Part shown: piece by piece, positions 40,662-48,716 of the stretch
Layout: each line of letters begins with the position of its first letter
How positions within the stretch are numbered: position 1 is the first letter of the stretch
NCBI RefSeq assembly: GCF_003062295.1
Contig: NZ_PYCN01000011.1
Location: 1 to 64,000 of the forward strand
Reading direction: 5' to 3'
Length of the DNA: 64,000 nt
Source of the DNA: Bradyrhizobium algeriense
GTDB taxonomy: Bacteria; Pseudomonadota; Alphaproteobacteria; Rhizobiales; Xanthobacteraceae
Translations under genes and position numbers: made by a program
Notes under the pieces: model-generated
What the model saw: the letters and a program-made list of their open reading frames with translations, nothing else
Databases searched by the model: none
What the model was told of the DNA's origin: nothing

Positions 40662-43600
40662 TTGGCTCGCATTTTCTTGAGCCATTCGAGCGCGAACAAC
40701 GTGGAAGCGGTTGCGTTGCGCGATTGGCTGGTCGGCGAGGGTTGGGATGATCTTTTCCTCGATCTCGATCCCAAACGCGGCATCGTCGCGGGCGAGCGGT
40801 GGGAGCGCGCGCTCAATCAAGCGGCAAGCCGGTGCGAGGTGGTCCTCTTCCTCGTCTCGAAGGCGTGGCTTGCCTCGCGCTGGTGCCTCAAGGAGCTTAA
40901 TCTCGCCCACCGCCTCGGCAAGCGCCTGTTCGGCGTCCTGGTCGAGGATATTCCGCTCGGCGAGCTGCCTGCCGATTTGACCGGCACGTGGCAGCTCGTG
41001 CGGCTCGCGTCCGGGCGCGACCATGTCATGCTGCGCGCCATGCTTCCGGAGTCAGGTGACGAGGCGCATGTCACCTTTTCGGCCGAAGGCCTGGCGCGGC
41101 TCAAGGCTGGGCTGCAGAAGGCCGGCCTTGACGCCAAGTACTTCGCCTGGCCGCCGCCCGACGATCCCAACCGCCCGCCGTACCGCGGATTGCGCCCGCT
41201 GGAAGCCGAGGACGCTGGCATCTTTTTCGGCCGCGACGGTCCGATGGTCGAAGCGCTGGACCGGCTGCGCGGGTTGCGCGAAGCGCCGCCGCCACGTCTC
41301 ATGGTGATCCTTGGGGCATCCGGCGCCGGCAAGTCGTCGTTCCTGCGCGCCGGGCTGATCCCGCGTCTCGCGCGGGACGACCGCCACTTCCTGGTGACGC
41401 CGGTGGTGCGTCCGCAGCGCGCCGTGCTGAGCGGCGAGACGGGACTGGTGGCTGGCCTCGAGGCGGCGTTCAACGCGCGCAGCCTTGCTTGCACACGCGC
41501 CAGAATCAGAGCGTCGCTCGACGGTGGCGCGCAGACTCTGAAGCCCCTGCTGGCGGACCTTCTCCAGGCCCATTGCCGAATGCTGCTCCCCGGCGATGCC
41601 GAAGTGGCAAGCCATCCGCCGGCTCTCGTCGTGCCGATCGACCAGGGCGAAGAGTTGTTCTTGGCCGAGGGCGCCAGCGAGGCGCAGGCCTTTCTGGCGG
41701 TGTTGCGAGACCTGCTAACGGTCGACGCCCCCGCGGTCGTGGCCGTCTTCACCATCCGCTCGGATGCCTACGAGCGCCTGCAGCTGGCAAAACCGCTGGA
41801 AGGCATTCGCCAGGACACCTTCAGTCTGGCGCCGATGCCGAAGGGGGCCTACGCGGAGATCATCAAGGCGCCGGCGCGGCGCCTCGAGGGCACGGCGCGC
41901 GCGCTCACGATCGAGGAGCCGCTCGTCGACGCGCTGCTGGCCGATGTCGAAGCCGGCGGCGGCAAGGACGCGCTGCCGCTGCTCGCGTTCACGCTCGAGC
42001 GGCTCTACCTCGAGCACGGGGGCGACGGCGATCTCAGGCTCAAGGAATACGACGCTCTCGGCAGGGTCCGGGGCTCGATCGAAGCCGCCGTCGAGCGCGC
42101 GCTCAGCGCCGCCGCCGCCGATCCGGCCGTACCCAAGGAGCGCGCCGCGCGGCTTGCGCTGTTGCGGCTCGGCCTCATCCCGTGGCTTGCCAATATCGAC
42201 CTCGATACCGGCGCGCCGCGCCGTCGGGTCGCCCGGCTTTCCGAGATCCCGGCCGTAGCATCATCATTGATCAACTGCCTGATCGAGATGCGGCTGCTCG
42301 CGACCGACGTCGCCAGGGATACCGGTGAGGTGACGGTTGAGCCGGCGCACGAGGCGCTCCTGCGCCAGTGGGGCCTGCTGCAGATCTGGCTTGCAGAAGA
42401 TTTCCAGGATCTCGCCGCGGTCGAAGGCGTCAAGCGCGCGGCGCGCGGCTGGGTCGAGAACGATCGTAATCAGGAGTGGGTCGCCCATGCCGGCGGACGA
42501 CTGGAGGAGGCCGAGCGCGTGGCGGCCCGGGAAGATTTCGCCCTCCACGTGGAGCCGGCCGAGCGGGCATATCTGGCCGCGTGCCGCGCGGTCGAGCAGG
42601 CCGCGCGCCGCGACCGCGAGGCACAGCTGGCGGCGCGCGAAAGGGCGCAGCGACGGGCGCGCTGGGCGACGGCCGGCGTTTTCCTCGTTGGCCTCATGGC
42701 GTTGGCAGCGGGACTCTACCAGGCGCGCGCGACCGCCAAACGCGAGGCGCGGGTGCTGACCAGCCTGGCGAACCGGGCGATCATCGATCAGCACTATGAT
42801 GCGGCCATGCGGATCGCCCTGCAGGGGTTGCCGGCTCCGGGCGATCTACCAGTGGCCCTCGGCTGGTCGACGCCAGAGATCAGCGGGCTCGAGGCTAAGC
42901 TTGCCGGCGCCGCGCAGATGAGTCCATTGCTGCACGCGTTCACAGGCCGCGGTAGGGGAATGCGGGGCGCCACGTTCAGCCCCGACGGCAAGCGCATCGT
43001 CACAACGTCGCAAGATGGGGCGGCTCGGATGTGGGACGCCGGCAGCGGCGAACTACTGGGCGAGTTCAGGGATCGCGGTGCCGATGTTTTGAGTGCGGCA
43101 TTCAGCGCCGATGGCGCTCGCATTGTCACTGCCTCCGAAGACGGCACGGCGCAGATTTGGGATGCTGCCGGGCGCGAGATTCTAGGCAAGCTCAAGGGTC
43201 ACGAAGGAAAGGTGTTCGCGGCGGCGTTCAGCGCCGATGCGAGGCGCATCGTCACGGCATCTGAGGACAAAACTGCGTTGGTATGGGACGTTGCCAGCGG
43301 CGAGTCGGTGTGCCGGCTCGAGGGCCACCTTGACGAGGTGTATCGTGCCGCGTTCAGCCCCGACGGGGCGCGTATCATTACGGCGTCGAGGGATCAAAGC
43401 GCGCGGGTGTGGGATGCCGCCAGTTGCGAAAAACTCGGTGAGCTCAAAGGCTACCGCAGCGTAATTTTCGACGCGGAGTTCAGTCCAGACGGTGCACGCA
43501 TTGTCACGGCCTCGGACGACGGCATGGCACGCGTGTGGGATGTGGCAAAGGGCGAGATGCTGGGCGAGCTTGCGGGCCACCGCAGCAGGGTTTACAGCGC

Positions 43601-44888
43601 CGTGTTCAGCCCGGATGGCCGACGCATCCTCACGGCGTCGGAAGACGGAACGGCCCGAATATGGGACGCCGCCAACGGCGAAACGCTGCGCGAGCTCACC
43701 GGCCATGGGAGCTGGGTGCGCGCCGCCGCGTTCGACCCTGACGGGAGGCGCATCGTGACGGCATCAGGCGATGGAACCGCACGGGTCTGGGACCCCACCA
43801 GCGGCGAGCCGCTGCGGGTGTTCGCAGGCCACCGCCAATGGGTCCTGAGCGCGGCGTTCAGTCGCGACGGTGCGCGCCTCGTCACGGCATCGACCGATAA
43901 AACGGCGCGGGTGTGGGACGCCGCCAATGGAGCGCTCTTGCATGAGCTCAAGGGCCATCGTGACGGGGTTTCCGGGGCGGCCTTCAGCCTCGACGGGGCG
44001 CGCGTCGTCACCGCTTCCGACGATAGCACCGCGCGGGTGTGGGACGCCGCCAACGGCGAAACCCTGCGCGAACTGGCAGGACACGGCGGCGTCGTCCACG
44101 GCGCCGCGTTCAGTCCTGACGGAACGCGCATCGCCACCGCGTCCGCAGACAAGACCGTGCGGGTGTGGGACGCGGCCGTCGGCGAGACGGTGCATAAGCT
44201 CGAGGGCCACAGCCATCAGGTCATGAGCGTCGCATTCAGTCCCGACGGGAGGCGGATCGTCACGGCGTCCTACGATCGGACCGCGCGGGTGTGGGACGCC
44301 ATGAGCGGCAAGATACTGCGCACCCTCGAGGGCCATGACGACAAGGTCACGAGCGCCGCCTTCAGCCCCGACGGGGCGCGCATCGTGACCGCAGGGTACG
44401 ACCGCGCCGCGCGCGTGTGGGATGCCGGCAGCGGCGACATGCTGCGCGAGCTGAAGGGTCACAGCGACACACTCTATGCCGCGGCGTTCAGTCCCGACGG
44501 CGCACGCATCGTCACCGCATCGTACGACCGAACGGCACGGGTATGGGATGTGACCAGCGGCGACGTGCTGCGCGAGCTAAAGGGGCACAGCGACGGTGTC
44601 GCCAGCGCAGAGTTCAGTCCCGACGGGACGCGCGTCGTCACCGCGTCCGGAGATGGAACTACCCGGATGTGGGATGTGAGCTTTGGGACAATGATCCGTC
44701 GCGAAGAGCTGATCCGCCGAGTCTGCACCGAGAAGCTGCGCGGCGCCCGGACGTTTGCGGCGGTGGACACCGCGGACCCGGTTTCGTCCGGGTTTGCTGG
44801 CACCGATCCCTGCAAACGCGTGGGTCCTCTGTCCCTGCAATATTGGCTCGGCCTCGGCCGCGCCATGTGGGCCCTAGTGACGAAGTAG
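40662..44888 (+). CDS. TIR - STAND NTPase - transmembrane - WD40 repeat protein (NLR-like)
   Basis: A 1408-residue multidomain protein starting with TTG behind GGGGGAAG. Residues 1-130 form a TIR domain (RIFLSHSS, then SRWCLKEL with Glu78 at the position of the catalytic NADase glutamate). Residues about 170-600 are a STAND-type NTPase: GLRPLEAEDAGIFFGRD, Walker A GASGAGKSS (218-226), Walker B VVPIDQGEEL (Asp327). A transmembrane-like segment lies at about 668-690. Residues about 755-1338 are fourteen 42-residue WD40 repeats. The tail ends LSLQYWLGLGRAMW. By analogy with NLR-like defence proteins, WD40 would sense, STAND oligomerise and TIR destroy NAD; none of this is shown for this protein. 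Confidence 0.88.
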   Translation: MARIFLSHSSANNVEAVALRDWLVGEGWDDLFLDLDPKRGIVAGERWERALNQAASRCEVVLFLVSKAWLASRWCLKELNLAHRLGKRLFGVLVEDIPLGELPADLTGTWQLVRLASGRDHVMLRAMLPESGDEAHVTFSAEGLARLKAGLQKAGLDAKYFAWPPPDDPNRPPYRGLRPLEAEDAGIFFGRDGPMVEALDRLRGLREAPPPRLMVILGASGAGKSSFLRAGLIPRLARDDRHFLVTPVVRPQRAVLSGETGLVAGLEAAFNARSLACTRARIRASLDGGAQTLKPLLADLLQAHCRMLLPGDAEVASHPPALVVPIDQGEELFLAEGASEAQAFLAVLRDLLTVDAPAVVAVFTIRSDAYERLQLAKPLEGIRQDTFSLAPMPKGAYAEIIKAPARRLEGTARALTIEEPLVDALLADVEAGGGKDALPLLAFTLERLYLEHGGDGDLRLKEYDALGRVRGSIEAAVERALSAAAADPAVPKERAARLALLRLGLIPWLANIDLDTGAPRRRVARLSEIPAVASSLINCLIEMRLLATDVARDTGEVTVEPAHEALLRQWGLLQIWLAEDFQDLAAVEGVKRAARGWVENDRNQEWVAHAGGRLEEAERVAAREDFALHVEPAERAYLAACRAVEQAARRDREAQLAARERAQRRARWATAGVFLVGLMALAAGLYQARATAKREARVLTSLANRAIIDQHYDAAMRIALQGLPAPGDLPVALGWSTPEISGLEAKLAGAAQMSPLLHAFTGRGRGMRGATFSPDGKRIVTTSQDGAARMWDAGSGELLGEFRDRGADVLSAAFSADGARIVTASEDGTAQIWDAAGREILGKLKGHEGKVFAAAFSADARRIVTASEDKTALVWDVASGESVCRLEGHLDEVYRAAFSPDGARIITASRDQSARVWDAASCEKLGELKGYRSVIFDAEFSPDGARIVTASDDGMARVWDVAKGEMLGELAGHRSRVYSAVFSPDGRRILTASEDGTARIWDAANGETLRELTGHGSWVRAAAFDPDGRRIVTASGDGTARVWDPTSGEPLRVFAGHRQWVLSAAFSRDGARLVTASTDKTARVWDAANGALLHELKGHRDGVSGAAFSLDGARVVTASDDSTARVWDAANGETLRELAGHGGVVHGAAFSPDGTRIATASADKTVRVWDAAVGETVHKLEGHSHQVMSVAFSPDGRRIVTASYDRTARVWDAMSGKILRTLEGHDDKVTSAAFSPDGARIVTAGYDRAARVWDAGSGDMLRELKGHSDTLYAAAFSPDGARIVTASYDRTARVWDVTSGDVLRELKGHSDGVASAEFSPDGTRVVTASGDGTTRMWDVSFGTMIRREELIRRVCTEKLRGARTFAAVDTADPVSSGFAGTDPCKRVGPLSLQYWLGLGRAMWALVTK
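42920..44676 (+). repeat. 14 tandem WD40 units, 126-base period
   Basis: The DNA repeats with a period of 126 bases (42 codons). Each unit ends in a variant of D-x-T-A-R-V-W-D, and fourteen such endings can be counted from DGAARMWD to DGTTRMWD. Framework positions (FSPDGxRIVTAS) hardly vary, while the six or so residues after G-H do. Fourteen units fit two seven-bladed propellers. Confidence 0.9.
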
Positions 44889-44920
44889 AGCCGCCGTCTT
44901 CCTCCGGCGGCTCTCTTCTG
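44887..44920 (+). terminator. terminator of the TIR-STAND-WD40 gene
   Basis: AGAGCCGCCG (44887-44896) pairs perfectly with CGGCGGCTCT (44905-44914), followed by CTTCT. It overlaps the stop codon and lies between two convergent genes. Confidence 0.75.
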
Positions 44921-44934
44921 TCCGACGTCCGGGT

Positions 44935-45648
44935 TCAGCGGTACATGCGGTAGTAGCCCGGCCCTCTCACGCTCATCCCACCGTAGAACCGGCCGCTGCT
45001 ACCGTAGAACCGGCCGCCATTACCGTAGTGCCGGCCGTAGCTACCGTAATAGCGGCGGTTACTGCCGAAACGACTGCCGCTGTTGAAGTGATCCTTGCGT
45101 TTTCCGTGCCGGAACGACGGCCGCTGGCCGCTATCGGCAACCTGGTTACCTTCGGTGCTAGGTCTTCTGGAAGGCATGTTCATTTCGCCCCCGCGGCCAC
45201 CAAGAATGCTTCGGCTGCCGGAGTCCCTGCTGCTGCCGATCTCCCGGCCACCGCCAAAGTCGCGGCCGCCGCCGGAGTCAGAACCACTCCGAGATCCGCG
45301 TCGGTCCGATGTGTCGTCGCGGCTCTGGCGTCCGTTTGACGTATCGTCGCGCGTATCGTTCGTGTTCCGGCGCTGGTTATCTGTCGACTGGCCCTGGGAC
45401 CGCGGTGACTTTTCGCCCCATGACGCAGCCGCTCGGCGCGAGTCCTCGTAATCGAGCCGCGTGCACGCCTTGTTGAGGTCTTGTGCGGATTTTTCGGTGC
45501 GCTTTCCATCCGTGATGGTGTAGCTCACGGCAAACCAGCCGAAACGACCCTCGGATTGCCGGCAGTCCCGATATAGCAGCGCCTCTTCCGCCAAGGCGCT
45601 TGAGGCCAGCATCGTCAAAAGGCTGGCCGAAAGAATGTACTTCCTCAT
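44935..45648 (-). CDS. exported Arg/Ser/Gly/Tyr-rich repeat protein, unknown function
   Basis: A 237-residue protein I do not recognise. Residues 1-20 are a Sec signal peptide (KYILSASLLTMLASSALA). Residues about 21-75 are a small globular region with two cysteines (YRDCRQ, NKACTRL). The rest is low complexity: Asp/Arg/Ser stretches, then Gly/Arg-rich stretches, ending in seven-residue repeats with the core GRxYG, encoded by 21-base DNA repeats at 44981-45055. AGGAACGG precedes the ATG at 45648. It is the only other gene on the island and is convergent with the TIR gene. A surface or envelope role is possible; a link to the TIR protein is not shown. Confidence 0.7.
   Translation of the reverse strand: MRKYILSASLLTMLASSALAEEALLYRDCRQSEGRFGWFAVSYTITDGKRTEKSAQDLNKACTRLDYEDSRRAAASWGEKSPRSQGQSTDNQRRNTNDTRDDTSNGRQSRDDTSDRRGSRSGSDSGGGRDFGGGREIGSSRDSGSRSILGGRGGEMNMPSRRPSTEGNQVADSGQRPSFRHGKRKDHFNSGSRFGSNRRYYGSYGRHYGNGGRFYGSSGRFYGGMSVRGPGYYRMYR
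44981..45058 (-). repeat. 21-base tandem repeats in the exported protein gene
   Basis: Units beginning at 44981, 45002, 45023 and 45044 share CCGTAGxxCCGGCCG on the plus strand. On the coding strand they give GRxYG-type heptads at the protein C-terminus. Confidence 0.75.
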
Positions 45649-46000
45649 TGGCCGTTCCTGTCCTGGATAGCCAGGAGAGATGTCGACCGCGGGAACGGAC
45701 GTGAGCTCCCACCACCTCGGCCTGTCCGACCGCATTTTATACACGCTGCCCGGCCGCCCGGTTGTGACCTCCTTCACATTGCCGAGCGGTTCGCGCGTCT
45801 TTTTTACCTGCTTTGGTCGAACTCGAACTACAGCCTCGGAACGAGCGTAATCTGACTTTCCAGAGCAGCGGAAGTCATTCACGGCAGCGGGGCTCTATGT
45901 CGTGGTTCGGGGGAGGGGTCGCAGGTTCGAGCCCTGCCATTCCTGCCAGCTAAGTCAGCCTAATCAAAGACTTGATCGAAATTCCTGCTGTTCCGTGAAC
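45649..46000. other. right end of island and attR
   Basis: This 352-base stretch holds the upstream region of the exported-protein gene (the frame stays open to 45882 without a convincing start) and the right attachment copy at 45915-45949. No RNA gene or further coding region is seen. Confidence 0.5.
45915..45949 (+). repeat. right attachment-site copy (attR), tRNA-Trp 3' fragment
   Basis: A 35-base copy of 40331-40365 with one mismatch (T at 45940 for C at 40356, which would turn a G-C pair of the acceptor stem into G-T). No 5' half of a tRNA precedes it, so it is not a gene. Confidence 0.75.
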
Positions 46001-46186
46001 TTACGCGAAGAACGCGGTGAGAACCGCCATGTCCGATCGGGCGGGAGTCTCGCCCCGCAGATCGGCGTCGATCACCCGCCGGCATGCATCGATCGTGATG
46101 ATGTCGCCGAGATCATTCGCCGCGTCGAGAACGGTCCAGGCCGTCTCGCCCGAGGGTCTTTCCAGGTCTTGGCCTAACAGAGCCAT
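46001..46186 (-). CDS. small conserved-looking hypothetical protein
   Basis: A 61-residue acidic protein (LDAANDLGDIITIDACRRVI in the middle) with a clear GGGGAG site about nine bases before its ATG. I do not recognise a family. The normal amino-acid composition and the ribosome site argue for a real gene. It lies just outside the right island boundary, between the tRNA-Trp fragment and secE, on the opposite strand, so it is probably part of the native locus. Confidence 0.55.
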   Translation of the reverse strand: MALLGQDLERPSGETAWTVLDAANDLGDIITIDACRRVIDADLRGETPARSDMAVLTAFFA

Positions 46187-46562
46187 GGTCGTCTCGCTCC
46201 CCTATGGAGCGCCCAGAATAGCCGGGAGCTTTTAAAATCAAGATCGCGGGCTTGCGGGCATTTGAGAGAAGGCTGTATCTGGGGATTAACCAATGGCTGG
46301 CCGGTCTTTTTCGTTGGGGCGCCCCCAAAGGGGACCATTTGGAGCCCGCGGCACCCCGTACCTTGACCTTTTGCCCGGCCGGCAGTAGATACCCGCCACC
46401 TGCAGCCGGCCCGCTAGATGCGGATATCCGGCGCGGCTTTGAATTCCCCCGAACAATCGAGCCCGCTTGGCGGCTCATCCTTCGAGAGAGGGCTGGGCGC
46501 GAGAGGGCTGTTCGGATTCGCTTTAAATTGCAATCGTCTCACGAAGGACGCGGTAACCAACG
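46187..46562. other. leader and promoter region of secE-nusG
   Basis: A 376-base gap that contains the candidate promoter at 46363-46391 about 170 bases before secE. No other gene is seen; GC-rich short inverted stretches (GGGGCGCCCCC near 46317) may form structure. Confidence 0.5.
46363..46391 (+). promoter_or_regulatory. sigma-70-type promoter of secE-nusG
   Basis: TTGACC (46363-46368), exactly 17 bases, then TAGATA (46386-46391). This is close to the housekeeping consensus and is correctly placed for secE. Confidence 0.65.
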
Positions 46563-46754
46563 ATGGCTTTCAGCCCGTTCAAATTCCTGCAGGAAGTGCG
46601 CTCGGAGACCGCCAAGGTCACCTGGCCGACCCGCCGCGAGACGACGATCACCACGATCATGGTGTTCGTGATGGTTGCGCTGGCTTCGATCTTCTTTTTC
46701 ATGTCGGATCTGGTGATCCGCTACGTTGTCACTTTCCTGCTGGGCGTTCACTGA
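46563..46754 (+). CDS. secE: preprotein translocase subunit SecE
   Basis: A 63-residue protein with the conserved cytoplasmic part FLQEVRSETAKVTWPTRRET followed by one membrane helix (IMVFVMVALASIFFFMSDLV). This is the short, single-span SecE typical of alphaproteobacteria. SecE stabilises SecY in the SecYEG channel of the inner membrane. Its stop overlaps the start of nusG (ATGA), giving translational coupling, the classical secE-nusG order. Confidence 0.96.
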   Translation: MAFSPFKFLQEVRSETAKVTWPTRRETTITTIMVFVMVALASIFFFMSDLVIRYVVTFLLGVH

Positions 46755-47305
46755 TGAGCACCGGAACCCAAACCATGGACAAGCGCTGGTACATCGTTCA
46801 CGCCTATTCGAATTTTGAAAAGAAGGTCTCTGAATCGATCCGCGAGCAGGCCAAGCAGCGTGGGCTCGAGGAACTGTTCGAGCAGGTGCTGGTGCCGACC
46901 GAAAAGGTCACCGAGGTGCGCCGCGGCCGCAAGATCGACGCCGAACGCAAGTTCTTCCCGGGCTACGTGCTGGTGAAGATGAAGCTGACCGACGAGGCGT
47001 TCCATCTGATCAAGAACACGCCCAAGGTCACCGGCTTCCTCGGCGCTGAAAACAAGCCGATGCCGATCTCCGAATCCGAGGCGATGCGAATCCTGCACCA
47101 GGTGCAGGAAGGCGTCGAACGTCCGAAGGCGTCGGTGTCGTTCGAAATCGGCGAGAACGTCCGCGTGGCCGATGGGCCGTTCGCGTCGTTCTCCGGCGTG
47201 GTTGAAGAAATTGACGAGGCGCGTTCGCGCGTGAAGGTCGCGGTGTCGATCTTCGGCCGCGCCACGCCCGTCGAACTGGAATTCGGTCAGGTCGAGAAGG
47301 TCTGA
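46754..47305 (+). CDS. nusG: transcription termination/antitermination protein NusG
   Basis: A 183-residue protein with the N-terminal NGN domain (KRWYIVHAYSNFEKKVSESI; FPGYVLVKMKLTDEAFHLI) and the C-terminal KOW domain (VRVADGPFASFSGVVEEID, then VSIFGRATPVELEF). NusG binds RNA polymerase and couples it to ribosomes, Rho or antitermination complexes. I take the ATG at 46754, which overlaps the secE stop. The rplK gene follows after 161 bases that include short inverted repeats. Confidence 0.97.
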   Translation: MSTGTQTMDKRWYIVHAYSNFEKKVSESIREQAKQRGLEELFEQVLVPTEKVTEVRRGRKIDAERKFFPGYVLVKMKLTDEAFHLIKNTPKVTGFLGAENKPMPISESEAMRILHQVQEGVERPKASVSFEIGENVRVADGPFASFSGVVEEIDEARSRVKVAVSIFGRATPVELEFGQVEKV

Positions 47306-47466
47306 TCGGCAAAAGCGCGGAGCGCGTCTCCGCACTTAGAGAGCGCGAAGCTTAGTCTTCGCGTATCAAGAGGCCGTGGGAGGAAGGGGCGGTTGCCAAC
47401 CGTCCTTGATCCGAACCACGAACCTGAAACCGCCGGCTTCGAAACCCGGCACAACAGGAGTGATAC

Positions 47467-47895
47467 ATGGCAAAGAAAGTGACCGGATACCTGAAATTGC
47501 AGGTGCCGGCCGGTGCGGCGAATCCTTCGCCCCCGATCGGTCCCGCGCTTGGTCAGCGCGGTCTCAACATTATGGAATTCTGTAAGGCGTTCAACGCGCA
47601 GACGCAGAAGGAAGAAAAGAACACCCCGATCCCGGTGATCATCACCATCTATGCGGACCGTTCCTTCACCTTCGAGATGAAGACGCCGCCGATGTCCCAC
47701 TTCCTCAAGCAGGCCGCCAAGATCCAGTCCGGTTCGAAAGCTCCGGGCCGCGACAAGGCCGGCCAGGTGACCAAAGCGCAGGTGCGCGAGATCGCCGAGA
47801 AGAAGATGAAGGATCTCAATTGTGATTCCATCGAATCGGCCATGAAGATGGTCGAGGGCTCTGCCCGTTCGATGGGTCTGGAAGTTGCGGGGTAA
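47467..47895 (+). CDS. rplK: 50S ribosomal protein L11
   Basis: A 142-residue L11 with the proline-rich N-terminal motif PSPPIGPALGQRGLNIMEFC that contacts elongation factors and thiopeptides, and the C-terminal 23S RNA-binding domain (KMKDLNCDSIESAMKMVEGSARSMG). It forms the GTPase-associated centre with L10/L12. AGGAG precedes the ATG. The gene is followed after six bases by rplA. The 161-base leader upstream contains a small hairpin (GCGCGAAG...CTTCGCG, near 47342-47366). Confidence 0.98.
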   Translation: MAKKVTGYLKLQVPAGAANPSPPIGPALGQRGLNIMEFCKAFNAQTQKEEKNTPIPVIITIYADRSFTFEMKTPPMSHFLKQAAKIQSGSKAPGRDKAGQVTKAQVREIAEKKMKDLNCDSIESAMKMVEGSARSMGLEVAG

Positions 47896-47901
47896 CGGGC
47901 C

Positions 47902-48594
47902 ATGGCAATCGGAAAACGTTTGAAGAAGGCCCGCGAGGGTGTCGACCGCGAGAAGCTCTATCCGCTCGCGGATGCCATCAAGATGGTCAAGGAACGCGCC
48001 AAGTCGAAGTTCGACGAGACGATCGAGATCGCGATCAACCTCGGCGTCGACCCGCGTCACGCCGACCAGATGGTTCGTGGCGTCGTCACTCTGCCGAACG
48101 GCACCGGACGCACACTGCGCGTCGGCGTGTTCGCCCGCGGCGCGAAAGCGGAAGAAGCCAAGGCGGCGGGTGCTGACGTCGTCGGCGCCGAAGACCTGGT
48201 CGAGAAGGTGCAGGGCGGCAACATCGATTTCGATCGTTGTATCGCCACCCCCGACATGATGCCGCTGGTCGGTCGCCTCGGTAAGGTGCTTGGGCCCCGC
48301 GGCATGATGCCGAACCCGAAGATCGGCACCGTGACGATGGATGTCGCCACCGCCGTGAAGGGCGCCAAGGGCGGCTCGGTCGAATTCCGCGTCGAGAAGG
48401 CCGGCATCGTGCAGGCCGGCGTCGGCAAGGCCTCGTTCTCCGAGGAAAAGCTGGTGCAGAACGTGAAAGCGCTTGCGGACGCGGTGTCGAAGGCAAAGCC
48501 CGCCGGCGCCAAGGGCACCTACATCCAGCGCGTGGCGGTCTCCTCCACCATGGGCCCGGGCGTCAAGGTCGAGCCGGGCACGCTGCTCGGCTAA
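47902..48594 (+). CDS. rplA: 50S ribosomal protein L1
   Basis: A 230-residue L1 of the L1 stalk, which helps release deacylated tRNA. The signature region around KVLGPRGMMPNPKIGTVT is intact, as are the N-terminal KSKFDETIEIAINLGVDPRH and C-terminal TMGPGVKVEPGTL. L1 commonly represses its own rplKA message by binding the leader. It is co-transcribed with rplK (six-base gap) and ends before a strong terminator at 48624-48657. Confidence 0.98.
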   Translation: MAIGKRLKKAREGVDREKLYPLADAIKMVKERAKSKFDETIEIAINLGVDPRHADQMVRGVVTLPNGTGRTLRVGVFARGAKAEEAKAAGADVVGAEDLVEKVQGGNIDFDRCIATPDMMPLVGRLGKVLGPRGMMPNPKIGTVTMDVATAVKGAKGGSVEFRVEKAGIVQAGVGKASFSEEKLVQNVKALADAVSKAKPAGAKGTYIQRVAVSSTMGPGVKVEPGTLLG

Positions 48595-48623
48595 TTCCTC
48601 GCGGCTTACGTGAATAAAATAAA

Positions 48624-48657
48624 AAAGGGCGGAATCGGGTGACCGATTCCGCCCTTT
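48624..48657. terminator. strong terminator after rplA
   Basis: Perfect 15-base arms AAAGGGCGGAATCGG and CCGATTCCGCCCTTT close on GTGA. A-rich sequence lies before and T-rich after, so it can work in both directions. It separates rplKA from the downstream genes, so rplJL-rpoBC must have their own promoter. Confidence 0.92.
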
Positions 48658-48716
48658 GCGTTTGATGTGGCATTGCGTAATCGTCGCAGCGCCGGACTTG
48701 CCAAGAAGGAACAACA

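Larger units (their letters stand above)
40365..45949. mobile_element. small genomic island integrated at tRNA-Trp
   Basis: About 5.6 kb are bounded by the tRNA-Trp 3' end and a 35-base near-perfect copy of it. The content is a TIR-STAND-WD40 gene and a convergent gene for an exported repeat protein. No integrase, relaxase or transposase gene is visible inside, so the element is either degraded or moved by functions supplied in trans. Beyond the right copy the native tRNA-Trp to secE interval resumes with a 61-codon gene. The first 296 bases (40365-40661) hold no convincing gene. Confidence 0.65.

Noticed and set aside
42920..44676. CRISPR array
   Set aside because: The 126-base periodicity is in frame and encodes WD40 units; no short repeats with unique spacers or cas genes exist in the window.
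45915..45949. Second tRNA gene
   Set aside because: Only the T-arm and acceptor 3' strand are present; no D-arm or anticodon arm precedes them.
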